DNA of 23,176 nucleotides, taken from the NCBI GenBank assembly GCA_910577645.1, contig CAJTOL010000043.1, forward strand, positions 1-23,176, in the 5' to 3' direction. Under the pieces are notes generated by a model. The model made no database searches, was not told the DNA's origin, and saw nothing but the letters and a program-made list of their open reading frames with translations. Source of the DNA: an uncultured Lachnospiraceae bacterium. GTDB taxonomy: Bacteria; Bacillota; Clostridia; Lachnospirales; Lachnospiraceae. Both the position numbers and the translations under genes were made by a program. Shown piece by piece: positions 1-6,079 of the stretch (positions are counted from its first letter, which is position 1; every line of letters starts with the position of its first letter).

Positions 1-196
1 ATCGACAAAATCCGACGGTCATTGACCTGTCAAAAAAATCCAAGTCATTAGCGAGGATTATTGCGCCTATGAGTATGAATATACATATCATTTAGTATGT
101 CTTAATAACTCATATTACACAAGAAGCTATGTGGATATATTTTGCATGGGTTTTTGTTGTAATAGCCCCCTACTGGGAAGAAAGGGGTGAGAGAAA

Positions 197-655
197 ATGA
201 GATATTCTGAACAGTTCATGGAACATATCGAATATGCGTTTCACGCGTTCTGCAAGATTGTCTTGCGCCATGAATCCATTAACGCATGGCGGGATTTGAA
301 GCGGAAAGAAGAACGGGAAATATCCCTTGATTACCTAATGTCGGAAAAATATTTTGAACCGTCTGCTATGGACAGCTACTTTGAAAAACAGGACAATCCG
401 ACCGTATTTCTTGTGTTGGGAAAGGAAACTATCGTTGATGATGAACGGTTAGCAATGGCATTATCAAGATTGCCGCAATGAAGATACGAAGTCCTATTGC
501 TTTATTACTTTGTTGGATACCGTGATGAAGCAATCGGCAGATTGTACGGGCGTTGTAGGAGTTCGATAAACCGCAGGAGAAATGTTGCATTGAAACAGTT
601 GCGGAAAGAATGGGAGAGATTGGAACATGAGGAACAAAAAGCTGATACCTTTTGA
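197..655 (+). pseudogene. Tn916 ORF7-like sigma factor, interrupted by in-frame TGA
   Basis: Reading from ATG 197 (preceded by a strong AAAGGGGTGA site) gives 94 residues to a TGA at 479-481. The same frame then stays open to a TGA at 653-655 and continues the family pattern: after LSRLPQ comes RYEVLLLYYFVGYRDEAI, then an arginine-rich helix-turn-helix segment. The whole frame is 153 codons, close to the roughly 140-residue sigma-70-like regulator (ORF7) of Tn916-type integrative elements. In that family the residue at the stop position is normally charged, so a single substitution probably made the TGA. The frame overlaps the next gene by 29 bases, as expected for an orf7-orf8 pair. In those elements this protein activates conjugation functions. 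Here it is most likely inactive unless the stop is read through or translation restarts. The family call comes from memory of the protein pattern. Confidence 0.72.
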
Positions 656-830
656 GGTCATCGAAAAAGCCCTTGCCGGAGAGCCGGAAGCGGTAGACGC
701 AGTATTGCGGCACTACACAGCACATATCAAATGTCTGTCTATGTATAAGGGGCATATCAATGATGATACACAGGACAGATTAAAGGCGAAACTGGTTGAA
801 GCTATATTGAAATTCCGTTTCGACCGATAG
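627..830 (+). CDS. Tn916 ORF8-like helix-turn-helix conjugative-transposon protein
   Basis: This is a 67-residue protein. The segment KLIPFEVIEKALAGEPEAVD, followed by a conserved stretch ending LVEAILKFRFDR, matches what I know of the short helix-turn-helix proteins lying after the ORF7 sigma-like gene in Tn916/Tn5397-type elements. The start is ATG 627, with a GGGAGA-type site about 9 bases upstream, inside the 3' end of the sigma frame, so the two are translationally coupled. The reading frame is intact although its partner is broken. No xis or int gene follows in this window, so the pair looks like a remnant of an integrative element. The role in this family is not well defined; DNA binding is likely. 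Confidence 0.75.
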   Translation: MRNKKLIPFEVIEKALAGEPEAVDAVLRHYTAHIKCLSMYKGHINDDTQDRLKAKLVEAILKFRFDR

Positions 831-1025
831 GAAGTAGCAAAGACAGGAAAAGTTGTCAAGAGGACGAAATCAGTAAACTGCTTTCGCCCTCAATCTATTA
901 TGGGGATTGTTACGCAGTAGGGGTTATTTTGTCCTTAATTTATGCGGCTTTGTGAGCGTTGAAATGACGAGGCAAGGGTTTTATAAGTCTGTCCTCAAAA
1001 ACAGCGTCTTATTGCGTAACTGGCA
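831..1025 (+). other. Non-coding remnant downstream of the ICE regulatory pair
   Basis: No coding frame is convincing here. In Tn916-like elements a non-coding stretch separates orf8 from xis/int, and this segment probably corresponds to it. After about 1026 the sequence switches abruptly to an AT-rich minus-strand coding remnant, which suggests the element was cut off here. I see no clear attachment site or terminal repeat. Confidence 0.4.
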
Positions 1026-1740
1026 CTAAAGTGGCTTTATACTTAAAGATTGTATTTCGAGCCATTGCGATAATATATTTGATATTCGTTTCATTTCTAA
1101 TACAACAGAATCTTTAAGGTCTTTATAGCCCATTCCGTCAAAACAAGTTTCTACTAATCCAAAACGAGGTTTCTGTCTATCTAACTTAGATGAAGAAATA
1201 ATACTATTTCCATTTTTATCTGCCAAACTTGGGTACATCATACAATTTCTAAAAGTACTGTTCATAAATTTAGCATTTTTAACATCAATTTCATTCAAAT
1301 AATCAGAAGTATTTTTCGTAATCGTTTAAAACGTATAGAAGAAAATTTATTGTGGATAAAGTATGGAGTAAATAAAGAAAAATGGCTTTCCCATTTTCCC
1401 CTTGTGGTAAAAGAGCAGATTTGCGATTTGTATTATAATCTGCATAATAAAAATCGACGATATTTTTGTTTGAATTTATAGTTACCGGTGTGTCAAATCT
1501 TCCCAGTCCAGAACGAATGGAACTTATAAATTGTGTGCATGTATAAGCATATTGATAACATTCTCTGTTCACATGTTCATCTAAATTAAAATTATTAGGA
1601 GATATTTCATAAGCAGTAGCAATTTAGTTAAGGTTCTTTTTTAAGAAACGATTATCTTGTAATAAATAGTAATTATATTGTGTGTTTCCAATTACTATTT
1701 TATCCTTGTTTGTGTATATTCCTAAATTATAATGAATATG
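1026..1740 (-). pseudogene. Decayed gene of unknown function (nonsense plus frameshift)
   Basis: Three open pieces in the minus strand read as one protein. The first, from about 1740 down to 1627, contains YTNKDKIVIGNTQYNYY and runs in frame into a TAA at 1626-1624. It continues as IATAYEISPNNF, then through a possible GTG start at 1572 to EKYF and a TGA at 1305-1303. Dropping one T there gives DYLNEIDVKNAKFMN and a further 90 codons to the TAG at 1028-1026. A GAA-to-TAA change would explain the first stop. The 5' end is missing: an in-frame TGA lies at 1743-1741 with no start codon or ribosome site after it. The region is much more AT-rich than the chromosome-like DNA further on, suggesting transfer. 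I do not recognise the family. Confidence 0.6.
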
Positions 1741-1932
1741 TCAAAAACAAGTAAAAAGCCTGAGTTATTACAGCCAATGGAAGAAAAGAAGTACCCGACA
1801 AATAAGCTTTTAAAAAGCCGGCATCTGGCGGGCTATCAGCAAGACTTTGCTAAGGTGATACTGACAGAACCGGAATATTCTATATCTGAGGCGGTGGAAA
1901 CATTGGATAAGGAGTTAGCGAAAAAGAGATAA
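1738..1932 (+). CDS. Small phage-type hypothetical protein
   Basis: A 64-residue charged protein beginning MSKTSKKPELLQPMEEKKYP and containing GYQQDFAKVILTEPEYSI. Short proteins of this pattern occur among head and tail genes of Clostridia prophages as far as I recall, with no known function. ATG codons lie at 1732 and 1738; the second gives the usual N-terminus. No ribosome binding site precedes either one, and the sequence just upstream belongs to the decayed minus-strand gene, so a recombination junction close to 1735 may have removed its expression signals. It is read towards the small peptide gene at 2017. Confidence 0.45.
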   Translation: MSKTSKKPELLQPMEEKKYPTNKLLKSRHLAGYQQDFAKVILTEPEYSISEAVETLDKELAKKR

Positions 1933-1966
1933 ATTTTTCGAAAAAAGTAGAAGGAAAGAAAATTTA

Positions 1967-1975
1967 TGATATAAT
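1967..1975 (+). promoter_or_regulatory. Extended -10 promoter of the small hydrophobic peptide gene
   Basis: TG at 1967-1968, one base, then a perfect TATAAT at 1970-1975. There is no good -35 box at the matching distance, which is usual for extended -10 promoters. Transcription would begin near 1982, giving a leader of about 35 bases before the GTG start at 2017. Confidence 0.6.
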
Positions 1976-2010
1976 GATGTTGCTGTCAAGCCTCCAGCAG
2001 AAAGGAGGTG

Positions 2011-2044
2011 ATGTCCGTGGAATACATAGTTGCGTTCCTTATCT
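2011..2044. repeat. Direct repeat copy 1, covering the peptide translation start
   Basis: Begins ATGTCCGTGGA and ends TTCCTTATCT. It matches 2179-2211 at 27 of 33 aligned positions with one gap. It covers the GTG start codon and the first nine codons of the small peptide gene. Confidence 0.75.
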
Positions 2045-2136
2045 CTGTATTGGCAAGTATAGCTGGCTACTATATTTGTAAATGGCTGGACAGAGATAAT
2101 AGACAGCAGCAGCCTGAACGGAGTGGTTCACCGTAA
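2017..2136 (+). CDS. Candidate type I toxin peptide (Fst-like, 39 residues)
   Basis: GTG 2017, eight bases after a near-perfect AAAGGAGGTG site, starts a 39-residue peptide. An in-frame ATG at 2011 is too close to that site. Residues 3-22 form one hydrophobic membrane segment (YIVAFLISVLASIAGYYICK). They are followed by WLDRDNR and a polar, charged tail with QQQ. A single helix, then an aromatic-W-L-D/R junction and a charged tail, is the build of Fst/Ldr-type membrane toxins. Small proteins with an ICKWLD ending are also common, mostly unannotated, in Clostridia and their prophages. The surroundings strengthen the call: extended -10 promoter, anti-Shine-Dalgarno hairpin, hairpin terminator, and a converging antisense promoter. 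If correct, the peptide damages the membrane when the antisense RNA is lost. The alternative is a harmless small membrane protein. Confidence 0.62.
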   Translation: MEYIVAFLISVLASIAGYYICKWLDRDNRQQQPERSGSP

Positions 2137-2143
2137 CGAACAA

Positions 2144-2175
2144 GAAAGCCCCAGAGCTGGCACTCTGGGGCTTTC
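2144..2175. terminator. Shared hairpin terminator between peptide mRNA and antisense RNA
   Basis: A perfect 13-bp inverted repeat (GAAAGCCCCAGAG at 2144-2156 with its complement at 2163-2175) encloses a six-base loop. The T-rich tail is short on both sides (CTTTC then ATC on the plus strand, CTTTCTTGTT on the minus strand), so it could stop transcription from either direction, somewhat better on the minus strand. Confidence 0.7.
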
Positions 2176-2178
2176 ATC

Positions 2179-2211
2179 ATGTCCGTGGACATATAGCTAC
2201 ATTCCTTAGCT
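2179..2211. repeat. Direct repeat copy 2, at the 5' end of the antisense RNA
   Basis: Begins ATGTCCGTGGA and ends TTCCTTAGCT. It lies just outside the terminator hairpin, so it is absent from the peptide mRNA but forms the 5' part of the antisense RNA. Four of its six differences from copy 1 still allow G-U pairing with the peptide mRNA. Confidence 0.75.
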
Positions 2212-2217
2212 ACCCTT

Positions 2218-2246
2218 ATGATATGCTATTGTGGGGAAAAAGTCAA
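2218..2246 (-). promoter_or_regulatory. Minus-strand promoter of the antisense RNA
   Basis: Read on the minus strand, TTGACT (complement at 2241-2246) and TATCAT (complement at 2218-2223) are separated by exactly 17 bases. This is a near-consensus vegetative promoter, stronger than the facing peptide promoter, as expected when an antisense RNA must be in excess. Confidence 0.65.
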
Positions 2247-2347
2247 CAAAAATAATCTGAACACCACGACCTCTGAACAGTAACTAAATTTCTACATTAA
2301 ATTTGGAAAGAGACAAAAAATCTTGAATTTGCAATTTACCAAAGTCT

Positions 2348-3097
2348 TTATTCCGCTAAATTCCACAGTTTACACCCAAGACTTTTTACGGATGGGGCAG
2401 AATAAAAGTAAACGGTCCAGGCGCTTTCAGGAGCGCCGTCTATCCATACACGTTTTGATGTTGTTGTGATTTTTCCGGCGGCAATGTTTTCTTCCAAATC
2501 AGCTTTTGCAATATAATACCTGTCTTCGCCTATGGTAACGACTTCCACTCCCTCTAAAGTATTTAAAACACTTCTTGTATACCATTCATAATTATTGGAA
2601 TCAGTCTTTTTTGTCTGCTCTGTCGTCAATCCGCTGCCTATATTTTCAAACCACCATAAAAGTACATCACTTCCGTGGCCGCGGAGGTCATGGCTTCTGA
2701 AATACGTAGACTTTTCTTCTAAAGAAAGGGCGGAATTCATGACCCAGAGAGAAGAGTCCCTTCCGGTATTCGAAATGGTATTCAGATACGCCAGCTTTGT
2801 TGCATCGTCAAAACTGCTGTTTACCCACCATTTCAGCCCTTCTGCACCAGGGGAATCGCCGGAAGCAATAAGGTATTGCAGATTCTCTTCGTCGGTCTGT
2901 TTATCCCAAGGCACATTAAACTTAGCGGGCAGGAAAGGGTAGACAACATCAGCGCCGTTATCATACCCCATATCCCAAGATTCCCCATCTAAGGCTTCAG
3001 CATCCAGCGGTTCTGCAGCGCAGACAGTGGGGGACACGCCGGAAAGGGATATATATAACAAAATACCGGCAATCGCGGATAACATCTTTTTTCTCAT
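2348..3097 (-). CDS. Secreted protein of unknown function
   Basis: A 249-residue protein with a clear signal peptide: MRKKM, a hydrophobic core from about residue 6 to 25, and cleavage probably after VCAA near residue 28. The start has a good GAGAGGAA ribosome site. The mature part is acidic and tryptophan-rich, with two similar short stretches (LKWWVNSSFDD and LLWWFENIGSG) that may be a degenerate internal repeat. I recognise no enzyme motif, lipobox or LPXTG anchor, so it is probably released. It lies 84 bases downstream of another secreted-protein gene on the same strand, so the two may be co-transcribed. Function unknown. Confidence 0.75.
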   Translation of the reverse strand: MRKKMLSAIAGILLYISLSGVSPTVCAAEPLDAEALDGESWDMGYDNGADVVYPFLPAKFNVPWDKQTDEENLQYLIASGDSPGAEGLKWWVNSSFDDATKLAYLNTISNTGRDSSLWVMNSALSLEEKSTYFRSHDLRGHGSDVLLWWFENIGSGLTTEQTKKTDSNNYEWYTRSVLNTLEGVEVVTIGEDRYYIAKADLEENIAAGKITTTSKRVWIDGAPESAWTVYFYSAPSVKSLGCKLWNLAE

Positions 3098-3181
3098 TTA
3101 TTTTCCTCTCGTATTATTTAAAGAGCGCTCAGACACGTCAGCATTTAAATCATAAGCGCTTCAGCCTGCGGCTTTCTGGCT

Positions 3182-3832
3182 TTAAGGCCATTCAACAGCG
3201 TAAATGCAGATATTGTCAGCATCCATGATGTACACAAGAGCAGTTTGGGTTCCAACTCCTGCATAAAAGCCATTATTTTCAGAAACCTCCGCGTGATAAT
3301 TTTTTCCCGGAATAATATTAGTGGTTTCCAGGATCAGTTCAGAGCCATCTGTGCAAATGATTTTTGCTCCAAAATAGGAGGAGATAAGGTTGTAGTTGTG
3401 GAGCGCACAGACATATCCTTCCCCAATACCGTCTCCGTCCCATTGGAACTGCCATGCTCCGTTAGGATCATTTCTGGTATAAATGGTTTTCCAGGTAAGA
3501 GGAGTATCATTAATAAGCTTCAGATTTTCTACGGAATATCCCGTTGCCGCCTGCTGTGGCGCATTGCTTTGATCCGATACGTTTTGGGCAGATGTATCAG
3601 AGGAAGATGTGGCCAGCCTGCCTTCCGCTTTTCCGAACTGTACATAATGCTGATAGAGAATATCTGTATTAGTTGTACCATATACAGATGCTACATCAGG
3701 GTATGTCTGTGCATAAAATTCAGCATCAAATACAGTTCCATCAGACATGGTCTGGGGAGCTGCCAGTACAGTCATAGTTGATGTTATAGCAAAAATTTCC
3801 AGTAACAGGGGTAACATAATTCTTTTTTTCAT
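3182..3832 (-). CDS. Secreted protein with FDAxFYAxxYPDV module
   Basis: ATG at 3832 is chosen because an AGAGGA site lies seven bases upstream; a TTG two codons earlier is less likely. The 216-residue product has a signal peptide (MKKRIMLPLLLEIFAITS, cleavage probably after VLAA). Next comes a module running from VFDAEFYAQTYPDVASVYG through YQHYVQFGKAEGR. Modules of this pattern recur in surface and secreted proteins of Lachnospiraceae, with no known role. A serine/asparagine/glutamine-rich linker near residues 75-95 leads to a C-terminal domain with WQFQWDGDG and no recognised motif. The gene is divergent from an XRE regulator whose promoter overlaps its own, so that regulator is a plausible controller. 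Confidence 0.75.
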   Translation of the reverse strand: MKKRIMLPLLLEIFAITSTMTVLAAPQTMSDGTVFDAEFYAQTYPDVASVYGTTNTDILYQHYVQFGKAEGRLATSSSDTSAQNVSDQSNAPQQAATGYSVENLKLINDTPLTWKTIYTRNDPNGAWQFQWDGDGIGEGYVCALHNYNLISSYFGAKIICTDGSELILETTNIIPGKNYHAEVSENNGFYAGVGTQTALVYIMDADNICIYAVEWP

Positions 3833-3925
3833 GTGCAATCCTCTCTTTCGGAATTATTAAATTATGTAACGATTCACACTTTGGGAAAACAAAGAAATAT
3901 AAGAATGAAGGGTTACATTTATATA

Positions 3926-3954
3926 ATAATAGCATTTATAAGACTTGATTTCAA
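3926..3954 (-). promoter_or_regulatory. Promoter of the secreted-protein gene pair
   Basis: On the minus strand, TTGAAA (complement at 3949-3954) and TATTAT (complement at 3926-3931) are separated by 17 bases. The start would be near 3919, leaving a leader of about 85 bases. Confidence 0.55.
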
Positions 3955-3974
3955 CTTAAAGTTACAATTATATA
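3945..3974 (+). promoter_or_regulatory. Possible promoter of the XRE regulator, overlapping the divergent promoter
   Basis: TTGATT at 3945-3950 and TATATA at 3969-3974 with an 18-base spacer. Its -35 box shares bases with the -35 box of the opposite promoter, so the polymerases would compete. A second candidate -10, TATACT at 4000-4005, has no good -35. Confidence 0.35.
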
Positions 3975-4003
3975 CAACCAAAAGTGTAAGTTTTGAATTT
4001 ATA

Positions 4004-4017
4004 CTTTCAGTTGAAAG
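4004..4017. promoter_or_regulatory. Palindrome overlapping the regulator's ribosome site (possible operator)
   Basis: CTTTCA-GT-TGAAAG is a perfect two-fold symmetric site. Its right arm overlaps the AAAGGA ribosome site (4014-4019) of the XRE gene starting at 4030. XRE proteins typically bind such short palindromes, so this may be an autoregulatory operator. As RNA the two-base spacer is too tight for a full hairpin. Confidence 0.4.
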
Positions 4018-4029
4018 GATTTGTTACTT

Positions 4030-4335
4030 ATGGAAATCACAATTTCTGCACGTTTAATAGAACTTCGTGAAAAATTTAATTTTTCTCAAAGCGAAGTTGC
4101 CAGGCAAATAGGTGTTACCCCGGCTTTGATCAGTGCTTATGAAAAACAGGAACGCAAGCCTAGCATAGAGAAATTAGTTCTTCTTGCTGATATTTATCAT
4201 GTTTCCACAGATTATATATTGGGGAGAACCTATAAGGACGATAGCGCCTGTATGATTAATGTGGACCATTTAACAGAGGTGCAAATTAAAATTATACGTG
4301 ATTTAGTCAGTCATATGAATATGCAGGTACAATAA
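4030..4335 (+). CDS. XRE-family transcriptional regulator
   Basis: A 101-residue protein, taking ATG 4030 with AAAGGA ten bases upstream (TTG 4021 sits on the ribosome site). Residues 7-61 form a Cro/C1-type helix-turn-helix: LIELREKFNFSQSEVARQIG, then VTPALISAYEKQERKPSIE, then LVLLADIYHVSTDYILGRT, the family's usual ending. The 30-residue tail is probably for dimerisation, with no metal or ligand motif. The gene is divergent from the two secreted-protein genes and followed by two hairpin terminators, so it is probably monocistronic. A repressor of itself and its divergent neighbours is the simplest reading. Confidence 0.85.
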   Translation: MEITISARLIELREKFNFSQSEVARQIGVTPALISAYEKQERKPSIEKLVLLADIYHVSTDYILGRTYKDDSACMINVDHLTEVQIKIIRDLVSHMNMQVQ

Positions 4336-4376
4336 TTATTAAGATTTTAACAAAACAAGTAAAAATATGCTCAAGG

Positions 4377-4415
4377 GGATATTTTATAGGTATAATGAAA
4401 TATCCTTCTTTTTCT
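4377..4415 (+). terminator. Terminator of the XRE regulator gene
   Basis: A perfect 8-bp inverted repeat, GGATATTT (4377-4384) and AAATATCC (4398-4405), is followed by TTCTTTTTCT. A TATAAT in the loop is therefore probably not a promoter. Confidence 0.65.
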
Positions 4416-4421
4416 ATGTGT

Positions 4422-4457
4422 GCCAGGAACCCTGAATACAGAGTCCCTGGCGTTTTT
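4422..4457 (+). terminator. Second hairpin terminator before the transporter operon
   Basis: GCCAGG (4422-4427) pairs with CCTGGC (4446-4451), followed by GTTTTT. Together with the previous hairpin it insulates the transporter operon from upstream transcription. Confidence 0.55.
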
Positions 4458-4521
4458 AATGGGGAGTTTATCCTTTAAAAAGAAACATAAGATTTCGAAC
4501 ATTGCTTCCTTACTTCCTGAA

Positions 4522-4550
4522 TTTACAGCAGGAAACCTGACAGATATAAT
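4522..4550 (+). promoter_or_regulatory. Promoter of the carbohydrate ABC transporter operon
   Basis: TTTACA (4522-4527), a 17-base spacer and perfect TATAAT (4545-4550). The start is near 4557, so the leader is only about 26 bases. An inverted repeat TTCCTG (4514-4519) / CAGGAA (4529-4534) straddles the -35 box and is a candidate binding site for a regulator. Confidence 0.65.
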
Positions 4551-4582
4551 GAACTTAACAAAAACAAGGGAGGGTACTACAT

Positions 4583-6025
4583 ATGAAATTAAAAAGATTT
4601 GGCGCGCTTGCAATGACAAGCATAGTGGCAGCATCCGCAATGACGGCGTGTTCAGCTTCTTCACAGCCAGCAGAGGGGACGGCTGTACAGACGGAAGCGA
4701 AAGCAGAAAGCGGAGATAAGAAAGAAGAAGTTCAGGGCGAAAAGACCGTGATTAATGTTTGGTCAAAAGACCGGCATGACGCCGATTATGTTCAGGCTAA
4801 AGTGGATGAGTACAACAAAACCAACACGGACAACATAGAGGTAGTGTATACTCTGTATACAGATAATTACAAGCAGGCAGTAGATATGGCGGTTCAGAAT
4901 GGGGAATTACCGGATTTTCTGGTTAATCAGCCAATGGTGTGGAGTACATATTACCCAACCGGACAGTGGGCAGATATTTCGCCGTTTATGGATGATGAGA
5001 TGAAAGAATATTTTGCAGATGAGATTATTCCTGGTTATAACGAGTTTGATGGAAAAATTTACTTTATCCCCACAACAGGAACCACCTGCCGTCTGTTCTA
5101 CAACAAAGAAATTTTCGAGCGTGTAGGAATTGAAGAGCCGCCGGCAACCTTAGAAGAGCTGGTAGAGGATGCAAAGCTGATTACTTCTCAGTTAAAAGGA
5201 GAAGGGATTTATGGATTTGCTGAAAACATGAAGAGCGCAAGCTCCGCATTACAGCGTTCTATGTGCATCGGACTTCAGGCGGAGACCGGAATGTCTTATG
5301 GTTATGACTTTAAAAACGGCAGATATGATTTTACAAACTGGGCGGATACATTAAGGCTGTGGACTGAACTTTTATCTGAGGAATGTGCATTCCCAGGCTG
5401 TGAGTCTCTGGATATTGACCCCTTGAGAACTCAGTTTGCAGCAGGAAAAATCGGTATGTATATGTCCTATAGCCATGCAGAACCCGGCGTATATGCCAAT
5501 CAGTTCCCCATGGATTCCTCTAAATGGGATGTAGCTCCCATTCCCACTGTCGGGGGTAAGGTAACTGGAAAGCAGTACTATGATGGAAGCTGCGAGTATA
5601 TATTTAACGCCGACAGCCCAAACCTTGAGACTGCATTTAAAGTATATAAGGATCTTTTTGCTACAGAGGATTATTTGATTGGATATTATGAAGGCGGATA
5701 CGGCGTCAGCATTATTCCCAGCATCCTTGAAAAGGCGAGTCCAAGCGAGGACTTTAAAAATAAGAAATGGCTTCAGATCAACCGGGATACAGACGCAATG
5801 CTTCCCAAAGCGCCTCATAGCGCATTTGGAGGAGGTATGATTGTGGAAGGAGAAGATTTATATAAAACCGTAGAATCTATTTACTATGGCGGAGCAGATG
5901 TGGAATCCACTCTTCAGGATCTGACAGATCGCTATAACAAAGCTTATGAGGAAGCAATTGCCAATGGAACAGGATACGAAATTAAGATGGACAATTACGA
6001 TCCGATGAATCCGATCTTACAATAA
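4583..6025 (+). CDS. Extracellular solute-binding lipoprotein of a carbohydrate ABC transporter
   Basis: A 480-residue family 1 (MalE/UgpB-like) solute-binding protein. It has a lipoprotein signal peptide ending SAMTAC, with the lipidated cysteine at residue 23, then a low-complexity linker (SSQPAEGTAVQTEAKAE...). The mature domain starts with TVINVWSKDRHDADYVQAKV, the usual first strand of the family, and has YFIPTTGTTCRLFYNKEIFE and AAGKIGMYMSYSHAEPG in the expected places. The protein captures a sugar or oligosaccharide outside the membrane and delivers it to the two permeases that follow. The lyase downstream suggests uronic-acid-containing oligosaccharides as substrate (inference). The start is ATG 4583 with an AGGGAGGG site. 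A long structured gap follows, allowing higher expression than the permeases. Confidence 0.9.
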   Translation: MKLKRFGALAMTSIVAASAMTACSASSQPAEGTAVQTEAKAESGDKKEEVQGEKTVINVWSKDRHDADYVQAKVDEYNKTNTDNIEVVYTLYTDNYKQAVDMAVQNGELPDFLVNQPMVWSTYYPTGQWADISPFMDDEMKEYFADEIIPGYNEFDGKIYFIPTTGTTCRLFYNKEIFERVGIEEPPATLEELVEDAKLITSQLKGEGIYGFAENMKSASSALQRSMCIGLQAETGMSYGYDFKNGRYDFTNWADTLRLWTELLSEECAFPGCESLDIDPLRTQFAAGKIGMYMSYSHAEPGVYANQFPMDSSKWDVAPIPTVGGKVTGKQYYDGSCEYIFNADSPNLETAFKVYKDLFATEDYLIGYYEGGYGVSIIPSILEKASPSEDFKNKKWLQINRDTDAMLPKAPHSAFGGGMIVEGEDLYKTVESIYYGGADVESTLQDLTDRYNKAYEEAIANGTGYEIKMDNYDPMNPILQ

Positions 6026-6079
6026 GGGATCTGAATGTAAAAGATCAGGACCAGCGTGTGTGTTGTAAAATGAAACAAA

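Larger units (their letters stand above)
2140..2211 (-). ncRNA. Candidate antisense RNA (antitoxin) to the small peptide gene
   Basis: The minus-strand promoter at 2218-2246 would start an RNA near 2211. It runs through a copy of the peptide gene's start region (2179-2211) and ends at or just past the shared hairpin, giving about 70 nt. The RNA overlaps the 3' end of the peptide mRNA and, through the duplicated segment, is also complementary to the mRNA's translation start. This is the arrangement of RNA II in the par locus of plasmid pAD1. Transcription has not been shown; the RNA ends are inferred. Confidence 0.55.

Noticed and set aside
1..196. Possible gene tail or repressor upstream of the sigma-like gene
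   Set aside because: A 29-codon frame ends at a TAG just after position 110 but shows no recognisable motif, and no minus-strand repressor frame is open here.
2011..2016. ATG 2011 as the start of the small peptide
   Set aside because: It leaves only two bases after GGAGG; GTG 2017 has normal spacing of eight bases.
4391..4396. TATAAT as a promoter after the XRE gene
   Set aside because: It lies in the loop of a perfect terminator hairpin, has no -35 box, and a better promoter is present at 4522-4550.
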